NCBI GenBank assembly: GCA_964579415.1
Contig: CAZOGW010000051.1
Location: forward strand, 1-19,739
Reading direction: 5' to 3'
Length of the DNA stretch: 19,739 nucleotides
Source: CAZOGW01 sp964579415
GTDB taxonomy: Bacteria > Actinomycetota > Acidimicrobiia > Spongiisociales > UBA5794
Shown here: piece by piece, positions 1 to 8,300 of the stretch
How positions within the stretch are numbered: position 1 is the stretch's first letter
How the letters are laid out: each line of letters starts with the position of its first letter
The notes under the pieces: generated by a model
The model's database searches: none
Told to the model about the DNA's origin: nothing
The model's input: the letters and a program-made list of their open reading frames with translations, nothing else
Program-made: the position numbers and the translations under genes

Positions 1-39
1 TACCTGGGATGGATGCCCCCGTACTTCACGTCAGGCTGA
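1..39 (+). CDS. possible 3' end of an upstream gene (partial)
   Basis: Frame 1 is open from the first base and stops at a TGA at 37-39, giving only 12 residues (YLGWMPPYFTSG). The aromatic, ordinary-looking tail could be the end of a protein encoded further left. It is too short to identify, and chance is a real alternative. Confidence 0.2.
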   Translation, partial: YLGWMPPYFTSG

Positions 40-100
40 CCGAAATGCGCCGCGGCGCGTGGCAAACTCGACATCAGCCGAACCGACAAGGGGACCCCCG

Positions 101-424
101 GTGACACCCCAGCAGATGGCCACCACCTGGCTGAACATCTGGCTCGAGGGCGCCGGAATCCACGGCCTGAAACCCGCCCCGGGCGAGCCTCTCCTGCGCT
201 GGCTCCTCCAGCTCCACGAACGCGCCGTCGCCGAAGAGGAAGCCGCCACCGAAGGGCTCTCCGAGCACCAAGCCGCCCTGCTCGACGAGCTCCGTCACGA
301 GATCATCGCCACCCAACGCGACACGCTGCCCTCGGAAGCCCAAGACGCAGTCCGGGCTGGCGACATCCACGCCGTCCGTGCCGCCGAAACCGCCGCCATC
401 GTTCTGGATCCTCGCCGCGCTTGA
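101..424 (+). CDS. small hypothetical protein, probably cut short by a frameshift
   Basis: I do not recognise this 107-residue protein. I chose the GTG at 101 because an AAGGGGA ribosome-binding sequence (88-94) sits six bases upstream; a GTG at 59 in the same frame lacks this. The product opens with MTPQQMATTWLNIWLEGAG and is then rich in Ala, Glu and Leu, suggesting helices. Third codon positions are mostly G or C, which supports real coding. It ends a few codons after a point (about 400-405) where a neighbouring frame takes over with equally protein-like sequence, so the original gene was probably longer. Together with the mobilization genes at the other edge it may belong to the backbone of the mobile element; this is inference. 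Confidence 0.45.
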   Translation: MTPQQMATTWLNIWLEGAGIHGLKPAPGEPLLRWLLQLHERAVAEEEAATEGLSEHQAALLDELRHEIIATQRDTLPSEAQDAVRAGDIHAVRAAETAAIVLDPRRA

Positions 425-560
425 CGCCTTAGCGAGTCCCAATGAGACCCTCGATGAATGGCGCTGGCTGGTCAAGATCACCACCGATCTGGCCGACCGC
501 ACCGACACACCCTCGCAGGGAGATCGACAGCACGTATTACGGTTACGCGAGGGAAGTTAG
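403..560 (+). pseudogene. out-of-frame continuation of the small hypothetical gene
   Basis: In frame 3, right after the preceding frame loses sense, the sequence reads WILAALDALASPNETLDEW and continues with a Trp/Asp-rich, amphipathic segment. Third positions stay G/C-rich until about 525, then the bias fades before the TAG at 558-560. Dropping one base near 403-404 would fuse it to the gene starting at 101 and give a protein of about 150 residues. A sequencing error, a genuine frameshift mutation or programmed frameshifting would each produce this picture. The end abuts the convergent vsr stop codon, so the gene's natural 3' end may have been lost when the defence cargo arrived. Confidence 0.3.
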
Positions 561-1051
561 CGATGCTCTGCATGCGCTGCCTCTACCCCAACTCCATCGC
601 GGACCAAGGAAATCACCCTGCTCGCAACATCGCCAGCGTCCTCGTGCTCCCAGGCGCGAAGGACCCGCCAACCTGTTGCGATGAGGATCTCGTCGGTCTC
701 AACGTCTCGAATCCGATTCCCTCGGACCTTGTCAGCCCAGTACCCAGCGTTGGTTCGGGCGACGGAATGATGGTCCGGGCAGCCGTGCCAGAAGCAGCCG
801 TCTACAAATACGGCGACCTTCGCTCTGGTAAAGACCACGTCGGCTCGACGGTTCAGGCCACCGATCGGCCTCGCGTCGACCCTGTAGCGCAGTCCCGCTG
901 CATGGAGCAGCCGGCGAAGTGCCAGCTCTGGCTCAGTGTCCCGACCTCGATTGGCCTGCATTGAGCGGCGAACTGCGTCTGAGGACGCCCATGACTGCTC
1001 CCGGGCGTGCGCAGCGGAGCCAGGTAGTAAGGCACCAACGCGGGTGGACAC
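557..1051 (-). CDS. vsr: very short patch repair endonuclease (Vsr)
   Basis: Vsr enzymes nick DNA 5' of the T in T:G mismatches created by deamination of 5-methylcytosine, protecting genomes that carry 5mC methyltransferases. This 164-residue product is close to the usual Vsr length (about 150). The family core is intact: a helix with acidic residues (DTEPELALRRLL, 38-49), the RRAD strand with the expected catalytic Asp71, the GCFWHGC signature (85-91) with metal- and catalysis-linked Cys and His, and the GWRVLRAWEHE segment near 127-137. I placed the start at the GTG at 1051: the reading frame extends to 1231, but that upstream part is Arg/Ser-rich and unlike Vsr, while a later ATG would remove the first helix. 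It is divergent from the 5mC methyltransferase at 1235, its natural functional partner. Confidence 0.93.
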   Translation of the reverse strand: MSTRVGALLPGSAAHAREQSWASSDAVRRSMQANRGRDTEPELALRRLLHAAGLRYRVDARPIGGLNRRADVVFTRAKVAVFVDGCFWHGCPDHHSVARTNAGYWADKVRGNRIRDVETDEILIATGWRVLRAWEHEDAGDVASRVISLVRDGVGVEAAHAEHR

Positions 1052-1234
1052 AGCTCGACGATAGTGCCGCGACCCAGTCAGGGCTGCCGTTGGGTGACTG
1101 GCCCGCCCCAAGGTGTGACCGGCTCGCCGGGACCAGCGCCACCATCCCGGCGCCCGGCAGCGGGCACCGCGTTGGACGGCGCTTTCCCGGCGTTGCAACT
1201 GAGGTTGTCGGAGGTCGCCCGTACTCTCCATGTC
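1052..1234. promoter_or_regulatory. divergent vsr / methyltransferase promoter region
   Basis: This 183-base gap separates two divergent genes, so it should carry promoters for both. I see a -10-like TACTCT at 1222-1227, placed so that transcription would begin at or next to the methyltransferase ATG (1235). No convincing -35 box lies at the normal distance. A small hairpin (GCCCG 1152-1156, CGGGC 1161-1165) lies in the middle. No separate controller (C-protein) gene is present. Confidence 0.4.
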
Positions 1235-2332
1235 ATGACGAACCTAACCGTGATCGACCTGTTCGCGGGCTGTGGCGGCATGACGGTCGGCTTCTCCCAA
1301 GAGGGCTTCGATCCGATCCTCGCCGTCGAGTGGGACAAGTTCGCTGCCGCAACCTACGCAGCGAACTTCGGTGAAGGCCATGTTCGCGCCGTTGACATCG
1401 CCGAGGTCGTGGACTCCGAGATCCCGTCCGTTGACTTGATGATCGGGGGTCCGCCCTGCCAAGGATTCTCGAACCTGGGTCTGAAGCGTCTTGACGATCC
1501 TCGGAACCAGATGTGGCGCCAGTACATGCGCTTCATCACCACCGCCAAGCCGCAGGCTTTTGTCATTGAGAATGTCGACCGGTTCAGCAAGTCGCCAGAG
1601 TTCCGGATGATCCTCGACGAGGTGGACAACGGCCTACTATCGGACTACCAGATCAGCCACGACGTCCTGAACGCGGCAGACTACGGCGTGAGTCAGCGTA
1701 GGCGGCGGACCATCGTGATCGGATCTCGGGTCGGCAGGATCGACCTACCTGCGCCAACGCACGCTCGGCAGCCATCAGCCGACTCCGGGCTGCAGCCCTG
1801 GCGCACAGTTCGCGATGCCATCGCCGGACTGCCCGAACGTCCGGAGACCACGGAGCTTCCTCGGTCGGTGACGGAGTTCTTCGGAGAGGACATGCCGGGC
1901 GTATTCAAGGGATTGGACATCCACTTCGGCCGCGACCCGCGGCCCCTATCACTTGCTCGCTACGACGCCGTCCCGCCCGGTGGTGGGCGGTTCGACATCC
2001 CGAAGGATCTCCTACCTCGGTGCTGGCGGGAGAAGCCCACAGGGACCACCGACGTCATGGGCCGGATGCGCTGGGATGCGCCTTCCCTGACGATCCGCAC
2101 CGAGTTCTTCAAACCTGAGAAGGGCGCTTACCTTCACCCTCAGTGGGAGCGCGCCAAACGGCGTCGCGTCAACCGGGTGATCACGCACTACGAGGCCAGC
2201 CTTCTCCAGGACTTCCCCAAGGACTTCCTGTGGGTCGGTTCCAAGACGGCGATCGCCAAGCAGATCGGCAACGCGGTCCCGGCTGGTCTTGCGAGAGCTG
2301 TCGCTCGCGAAATCAAGCAGGCTCTCACATAA
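1235..2332 (+). CDS. DNA (cytosine-5) methyltransferase of a type II R-M system
   Basis: This 365-residue protein transfers a methyl group from S-adenosylmethionine to carbon 5 of cytosine in its target sequence. All hallmark motifs appear in the usual order: motif I VIDLFAGCGG (6-15) for cofactor binding, motif IV GGPPCQGFSN (71-80) with nucleophile Cys75, motif VI ENV (112-114), motif VIII QRRRR (154-158), then a variable target-recognition region (about 170-285), motif IX near RTEFFKP and RRVNRV, and motif X QIGNAVP (343-349). The frame is open back to 1064, but homology begins at the ATG at 1235, and the extra upstream residues look non-coding. No ribosome-binding site is correctly spaced (GGAGG at 1210-1214 is 20 bases away), which would fit a leaderless transcript. 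It lies nine bases upstream of a NaeI-like endonuclease, so its expected target is GCCGGC by analogy with NaeI; this is not proven by the sequence. A second role as self-mark for the adjacent DISARM-like operon is possible. Confidence 0.95.
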   Translation: MTNLTVIDLFAGCGGMTVGFSQEGFDPILAVEWDKFAAATYAANFGEGHVRAVDIAEVVDSEIPSVDLMIGGPPCQGFSNLGLKRLDDPRNQMWRQYMRFITTAKPQAFVIENVDRFSKSPEFRMILDEVDNGLLSDYQISHDVLNAADYGVSQRRRRTIVIGSRVGRIDLPAPTHARQPSADSGLQPWRTVRDAIAGLPERPETTELPRSVTEFFGEDMPGVFKGLDIHFGRDPRPLSLARYDAVPPGGGRFDIPKDLLPRCWREKPTGTTDVMGRMRWDAPSLTIRTEFFKPEKGAYLHPQWERAKRRRVNRVITHYEASLLQDFPKDFLWVGSKTAIAKQIGNAVPAGLARAVAREIKQALT

Positions 2333-2341
2333 GTTTCGGGA

Positions 2342-3526
2342 GTGACCGACCGTAACCACACCGAACAGGCGGAGCACGTCCAAGGAGGGCTCGCGTTCGA
2401 AGGCACGCCGGGGGTGTCCCTTCAGGACTCGAGGGCCCGCGCCATCAGGCGGCGCCGGAACGTCTTTCGAACCCACCCCTCGCCAGCGGGTGAAATGGGG
2501 ACAGTGCCTGCAGCCTGGGCGGTACTGCCGAGCCCACCCAGCCAGCCCACCGCCCTGGAGCCCGTGGTGGAGTGGTTCATGTGTGAGCCCGACGCCCGCG
2601 AGCGATTCCGGTGGGCCCTGCGGGATTCTCTGGACGAGCTGCTCGACGGCCAGCGCACCGGTCGCTGGGCCTACCAGCACCTGTCGAAGACCGAGAAGAC
2701 CTACCTGGGGACCGCAGTGGAGGTCAACCTAACCAAGGAGTTCGAGTTCCCTAACGGGGTCCATCTCGACTGGCAGATCGCCGGACGAGACATCGACTGC
2801 AAGTTCTCCAAGGATCTCGGGGGTTGGGAGATTCCCATGGAGATGTACCTGTGCCCCGATCACGGCGGCCGTCAGGGAAGTGCCGACCATCCAGCCCTGG
2901 TGACATGGATGAACGACGATCGAAGCCAGTGGGCAGCCGGGGTCTTGACAATCACGGACGCGCGCCTTCGTTGGAAGACGGATAAGGCGACCGGCCAGCG
3001 AGTGCGTGCCTACAACCGGGACAACAAGCGTCGCCTCGCAGACTCTTCCGCCAGCGACATTCACTGGCTTTGGGGCGGACTCCAGCACGACTTGCCGCAC
3101 AACCTGCTTCTCCAATTGGATCCCGACTCTCGCAGCCGGATTCTCGGCGCCAACAACTCCGGTCAGAAGCGAGTTGACCAACTGTTTCGTGAAGTGCAGG
3201 GGCGGCTCGTAGGCCGGCAGACGGTGCTCACTGTTGGCCAACAGGATGACGCGCCCAAGAGGGTTCGGGATTCGCGGACGAGGCTTCGGCCGGAAGGAAT
3301 CCTGATTCTGGGACACCAAGATTCTCACCCGGCGGTCGCGGCGGCGTTGGGCCTGCCGGTCCCAGTGAAGGGAGAGTGGATCGCAATACAAGTGTCGCCG
3401 GTGCCAGAGTCCGACGGCAGGCCGAGCTTCGCTGTGGACGGGCAGCGATGGGCCAAAGCCGAAAGTGACGAGTCACGTGTTACAGCCCCGCAACTCCCCA
3501 AAGCGCTGGCCCAACCAGTGCGGTGA
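2342..3526 (+). CDS. NaeI-like type IIE restriction endonuclease
   Basis: NaeI is a type IIE endonuclease that must bind two GCCGGC sites, one as effector, before cutting. From about residue 80 of 394 this product matches NaeI as I recall it: the DGQRTGRW block (102-109), KTEK followed by the GTAVEVNL strand, DWQIAGRDIDCKF (143-155), and a C-terminal half containing VGQQDDAPKRVR and RPEGILILGHQD. Glu127, Asp143, Asp152 and Lys154 keep exactly the spacing of the catalytic NaeI residues Glu70, Asp86, Asp95 and Lys97. The N-terminal part is the nuclease (Endo) domain and the rest the DNA-binding (Topo) domain. Leu100 corresponds to Leu43 of NaeI, the residue replaced by lysine in DNA ligases. 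The GTG start nine bases after the methyltransferase gives a 57-residue Arg-rich extension relative to NaeI. An ATG at 2495 (343 residues) is a good alternative, because homology starts near there, although third-position G/C bias runs through the extension. Confidence 0.9.
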   Translation: MTDRNHTEQAEHVQGGLAFEGTPGVSLQDSRARAIRRRRNVFRTHPSPAGEMGTVPAAWAVLPSPPSQPTALEPVVEWFMCEPDARERFRWALRDSLDELLDGQRTGRWAYQHLSKTEKTYLGTAVEVNLTKEFEFPNGVHLDWQIAGRDIDCKFSKDLGGWEIPMEMYLCPDHGGRQGSADHPALVTWMNDDRSQWAAGVLTITDARLRWKTDKATGQRVRAYNRDNKRRLADSSASDIHWLWGGLQHDLPHNLLLQLDPDSRSRILGANNSGQKRVDQLFREVQGRLVGRQTVLTVGQQDDAPKRVRDSRTRLRPEGILILGHQDSHPAVAAALGLPVPVKGEWIAIQVSPVPESDGRPSFAVDGQRWAKAESDESRVTAPQLPKALAQPVR

Positions 3527-3591
3527 TGCCTGCTGGCGGCGCTTTCCGCTGAACGGAGTCGCTCCGGTGGGCAGGCCCGCTGCGTTCATCA
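3527..3591. terminator. convergent gap with nested hairpins, possible bidirectional terminator
   Basis: The gap between two genes that end facing each other contains GCCTGC (3528-3533) able to pair with GCAGGC (3571-3576). Inside it is a second stem, CGGAG (3554-3558) with CTCCG (3562-3566) and a three-base loop. There is no T-run, as is common for high-GC terminators. Placement between convergent genes supports the call more than stem strength does. Confidence 0.35.
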
Positions 3592-5310
3592 CTACACAAG
3601 TCCCTGAAAGAAGCCCTCCTCAGGCGAACCCGGGCGCCCAACGAGCGATGCCCGATCCAGGACGTGGTTCATGTACTCGCAGCTGGTCTCGGGGAGAAGC
3701 ACACAGGCGTGGCAGGCAGCCAGGTTCAGGGCGTCGGCCCCACTGCCAACTGACTCGATACACACAGGATCCGAGGAGCACCAGCGCGCCCGCCGGATCG
3801 CCGCTTGCACGACCGCCCAGATCCTCTCGGGGCTCGACTGTGCGGACAAGCCACCGAGACTGCCCGCCGAGTCCGCTGTCGCGGTGTACACGAGAACCCC
3901 AGTCTGATCCTCACGCGCGTAAACGCGCTCTCGCAGCGATGCGACCGGGTAGCCCGCGTCCAGGCTCAACTCGGCGAGCAGGACGTGTGCGAAGGAGTGC
4001 ATCAAGAGCCTGCGAGGAGTCGTGGGCTCAGGCGCTGGATAGCCGAAAGCACGGGCGCGTTCGACCGAGGCTGTGGTGATCGCGGCCGCGCGTGCCTGCG
4101 CGAATGAGGTCTCGGCCCACGCGGTGACCGCCTCGTTGTGTAGGCGAACGAAGACACCCTCACCGAGGACCTCGATTGCCGGCAACCAGTCCAGCGCGTC
4201 GTGTGAAAGGCGTGCCAGACGGGCTGTATCGCCGCCCTCTGCTGGCATGACGCGGGTGAAGCCGGCCAGTGCCCGGACCTCGCGCAAGCGCGAGACCCGC
4301 GAGACGCTGGCGAGCGCTGCCTTCGCGGAGTCGCCGAGTCCCTCGACCTCGTCGCAAACGAACTGCTGAGAGGGGTCTGCCTCTGCCCTCCCGACGATGA
4401 GTGCGTGGTATTCCTCGTCGCGCAGGTCCTCCTGGGTAGGCGCTGGGTCATCGGCTTCGCCACGCATCGAGAGGATCACGCGGATGAGGTCCGCGACGGG
4501 TATCGCGGCCCGTTGTGGCATGCCCATCCCGCTGAGTGTCGCCTCCAGGGCGTCCGCTGGGATCACGCGCAGCGCCGGCCAGACCTGGTCGATCACTCTG
4601 AATGCGCCCTCCGACCATGGCGGGATCGAAATGGCCGACTCCGTGGCTGCGAACCAGACATTCGACGAACCGCGCTGGAGAGTCCGCAGCTTCTCGGTGC
4701 AGGAGCCGTCATGGTGGCCCAAGAGCCAGGGCCGTCTGCCCTGGCACGAGGCGACCTCAGCAAGCGCTCCCGCACCGAACGAGCCGGCCAGACTCCGCGC
4801 CTGCACGCCACAGGAGCAGCTGATGACGATGTCTGCCAGGGAGGAGCTCTGCCCTCTCGTCGTGAGCCGCAGATTGTGGTTTCCGGCCGATTCCGCAGCG
4901 CCGCGATGGACCCAGCGTTGGTACGGGAAGTCCTCGATGTGGCCGTTCGTGCAGCACGCCACGAACCGCGACGGAACGAGGAACCGCTGGCACTGCTTGC
5001 ACTCGTGCTCGTTCCAGGCGCCGAACCTGTTGATTGTATCGAGTCGCCCACAGCTCGGGCAGTAGTGCATGCGCGGGAACCGGATGACGGGGAGGTCTTC
5101 GCCTGCCTCGTTGCCGGACGGCGGCATGCGGAATGTGCGCACACCCAGCGATCTGGCCAGCCGCGGCTCGGGGACCTCGGTCGCCTTGAACTGGTTCCAG
5201 TAGTCCAGGCCTGTGATCATGAAGCTCTGGTCTCCCGCCGGGAAGAGCGATCCCACGCCGTACGTCGTGACCAGTTGGCTGCGACGCGCGTCCGCGACCT
5301 TGCTACTCAT
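3592..5310 (-). CDS. drmB: DrmB, DISARM-like DUF1998 protein
   Basis: DrmB is the zinc-binding DUF1998 partner of DrmA; in the characterised DISARM system the two form a DNA-binding complex that engages invading DNA. This 572-residue protein has the family layout: the opening RRSQLVTTYGVGSLFP (9-24), a first Cys cluster (CPSC at 84-87, CKQC at 104-107), a further CSC near 165, and the DUF1998 C-terminus with HSFAH (438-442), the segment around GVLVYTATADSAGSLGGL, and a second cluster of Cys511, 517, 533, 536 and 544. The length is typical. Its ATG overlaps the drmA stop by eight bases, and an AAGGGAG ribosome-binding sequence lies nine bases upstream inside drmA. It is the last gene of the four-gene operon and faces the restriction endonuclease gene. 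No drmC follows it. Confidence 0.9.
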   Translation of the reverse strand: MSSKVADARRSQLVTTYGVGSLFPAGDQSFMITGLDYWNQFKATEVPEPRLARSLGVRTFRMPPSGNEAGEDLPVIRFPRMHYCPSCGRLDTINRFGAWNEHECKQCQRFLVPSRFVACCTNGHIEDFPYQRWVHRGAAESAGNHNLRLTTRGQSSSLADIVISCSCGVQARSLAGSFGAGALAEVASCQGRRPWLLGHHDGSCTEKLRTLQRGSSNVWFAATESAISIPPWSEGAFRVIDQVWPALRVIPADALEATLSGMGMPQRAAIPVADLIRVILSMRGEADDPAPTQEDLRDEEYHALIVGRAEADPSQQFVCDEVEGLGDSAKAALASVSRVSRLREVRALAGFTRVMPAEGGDTARLARLSHDALDWLPAIEVLGEGVFVRLHNEAVTAWAETSFAQARAAAITTASVERARAFGYPAPEPTTPRRLLMHSFAHVLLAELSLDAGYPVASLRERVYAREDQTGVLVYTATADSAGSLGGLSAQSSPERIWAVVQAAIRRARWCSSDPVCIESVGSGADALNLAACHACVLLPETSCEYMNHVLDRASLVGRPGSPEEGFFQGLV

Positions 5311-8300
5311 CCTTTGCCGCTCCCTTCGGGCGCATCAGGTACAGGCCCGTCGTGGCGTCGACGTCGCGCAGGCTCTGCATGGTCGGCCAGGCGGGCGTAC
5401 CGACGGGGAACGCCATCGTCTCGTGCTTCAGGACCTGGTCCGCGGGGGTGAGGAGGTGTCCTCGCGACGCGATCCAGCCGGCGTACTTGAGGTCACCCGG
5501 GATCGCGGCTTCGCGCCACAGCTCCCTGAGCCGGTCCACCTGTCGCTGCGTCTGAGCGACCTCCTCAGGGGCGATCCTGCGAACTCGTCCGAGGAATGCG
5601 TCGACGACCGCGTCCACTTCTGTGCGGTGGTTTGCCAGTTTCGCGGCGTCACGATCGCCGGCCAGGCCCAGAACGAGTAGGCGCAGCAGGGATACCAGCA
5701 CGCCGTGCAGTCCTCGGTCGCGGGCCCGGGCTGCGAACGGCGTCGCCCCTGTCGCCTCGACCTGGCGGTAGAGGGCGCGGTGGTAGGCGCCGAAGTTCTC
5801 GAAGTGCGAGAGATCTCGGGATCTCGCCGCGTTGTAGAGCACGAAGACGAGACCGGGATGCCTGCGGCCTACCCGGCTGGTGGACTGGATGTATTCGGCG
5901 GTTGCCTGCGGTTGGCCCATCACGACCATCAGCCCGAGCCGATCGACGTCGAGTCCGACCGAGATCATGTTGGTCGCCAGCACCACGTCGGGCGCCTCGT
6001 CGTCGGGGAAGGCCCGCTCGAGCTTTGCAAGCTCGTAGGGGATTTCACTGGAGTGCACCCGCGAGGTGAGCTCCCCCGGCTCGCCCAGCTCGCGCGGATC
6101 GGTTCCCTGGCGTCCCGCGACCAGCTTCAGTCGCATGGGGACGTCATCCAGCACCTGCATGTAGGCGCCGCCGAGGACGCGCAGGCTGTTGAAGTAGCCC
6201 AGCAGTGTCCAGTAGGGGTCGCGTACCTCGTCGTCGGCCGGGAGGTCCTTCGCGGCCTGGAGCACGGCTGCGTAGGTTCGAACGAGCAGAGTGGTGTGGC
6301 TGACGGACGGGGCCATGACTCCGACGTACCGACGGGTGCCCTTGTCCTGCGGGCTCGCCTCGACCGAGAAGTACGAGTCGGTGGAGACGAGTCCCGACGG
6401 GGGGAACTGTCGCGCTTCCCGATCGAAGACTGCGCGGACCTGGGCAGACGCCCGCCTGATCGTGGCGGTCGACGCCACGATCTTGGGGCGGGCCGCCCCC
6501 GTGCTCGCTGCGTCGACCGCCGCTTCGTAGAGCCCGACCATCGTGCCTAGCGGACCCGAGATGAGGTGCAGCTCATCTTGGATGATCAGATCCGGTGGGG
6601 AGTTCCGGCCGTCGCGCGAGAAGAGTGTCGCGACGTCCTGGCGCCAGGCCATCATCGCGAACTTGTCCACCGTGCCGATCACCAGCGAAGGCCGCTCGCG
6701 GTACACGTCCTCGTCGACCAGGTGCACCGGCAGCCCAAGGCCGTACTCGCAGCTCGCGTCGGCGCATCGCACGATCATCCGTTCCGGCCTGGCGCGGAAC
6801 GTGTACTCGCTCGACGAGAGCGGGGTGCCGCAGGCCGGGCACCTCAATAGCTGCATCGGGTTGCCCTTGTCGGTCGCTTGGCCCAAGTCCAGCGCTCGAA
6901 TCCCCGCCTTGGCGTCCTTGACGGTGTTGGGGGTCGCGCCCTGTCCCACCCACAGCCCCAGCGAGATCGGTCGGGTGGCGGCGAGCTCCTGCTTGCGGAT
7001 CGACTCCAAGGCGCACACCAGACCGGCGGCCCTCTCGAACTGCTGCACGGTGAGCAGACGAAGGGTGTAGCGCATGATGACCGAGACGCCGCCATCCTCG
7101 GCGTTGCTGATGCGCCGCAGCATGATCGTGTACCCGATCAGGCCCAGGTACGCCTCGGTCTTGCCGCCGCCGGTGGGGAACCACAGCAGGTCGGCCAGCT
7201 CGCGGTCCGGGCTCTGTGGATCGGTGAGCCCCTCGAGGTTGAGCAAGATGAAGGCCAGCTGGAACGGACGCCATGTCTGTTCCCCCGGCTCGACCCCGCG
7301 CTGCTTGTCCTGACGGTCTCGCTGCAGCTTCATCGCCCGGTTCATGAGACGGAACGCCCTCGCGGCGTCGTTGTCTGCCCGCAGGACGGCGATGCCGGCC
7401 TCGATCCGCCGCGCAGCCTCGTGCGCCTCACGCACGTGCAGCTCGGCGGTGGCACGAAGCTTCGGCGGGAGAGCGCTCACTTCCGCCCGGCGGTCACTGA
7501 TCCAGGCCCGGTAGTCATCGACGAGCTCACCGAGCAGCTCTTGGGAGTCCTGCTCGGCCAGGTTCGACATGGGGAAGGCAAGTCCCGAGCCGCCCGACGG
7601 CTCTGCGAGCCGGACGTCGTGCGACGGCAGGAACGTCGTCCGGAGCTCGGTGACCGGACGCTCCGCGTCCCACTCGACGGCACATCCATGACCCACGGCC
7701 AAGTCCTCGACGTCCCGGAACAGCAGCGCGTAGGAAGCCAGGTCGGCGTCCTCGATGCCGGTGTCGTCGTCGAGCCGGCGCGCCAGGAAGCCGCCGTCGC
7801 TGACACGCAAGGACAGCGTGGGCTGGAACCAGCAGAACGGATCCTTCTGACGGCCCGCCGGCACGACGAGCGAGTTGACGAGCACCACGGTGATCGCCGA
7901 CACACCATCGACCGGCCGCCGCACGACGACGTAGAGCTCCAGGCCCTCCGCCAGCGGCACCCTGCGAGTTCCGACCTTGGACGTGGCCAGCGTCACGGGT
8001 GCTGGTCGAGCCTCCACACGCTCCCAGCTGCCGCCGGGCCTCGAGCTGTCCTCGTTCGGGTCCTGCACCTCGCGGTACCGGGCCCCGGTGACCGTGGCGA
8101 CGACCTCCGCGGTCCTGCCGATTTCGACGGCGAACGTCAGGCCGGCGGTCGACGGGTAGCGCATGCGCGCGAGCGCCACCGCCGGGTCCCACGCCGCGTC
8201 GCCGACGCCTTGGGCATCGGCGCTCTCCTCCTCGTCGAAGGCCTCATCGAGCCGCTCGCCCGACTGCGGGTGCAGGATGCCGACCGCGAAACGATCCAGT

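Noticed and set aside
458..964. 168-residue plus-strand frame
   Set aside because: It is antisense to vsr, whose minus-strand product has all Vsr signatures.
1064..1234. Upstream extension of the methyltransferase frame
   Set aside because: The extra 57 residues are Pro/Arg/Ala-rich, and methyltransferase homology starts at the ATG at 1235 (MTNLTVIDLF).
4405..5451. 348-residue plus-strand frame
   Set aside because: It is antisense to drmB and the end of drmA; composition is Arg-rich with no recognisable domain.
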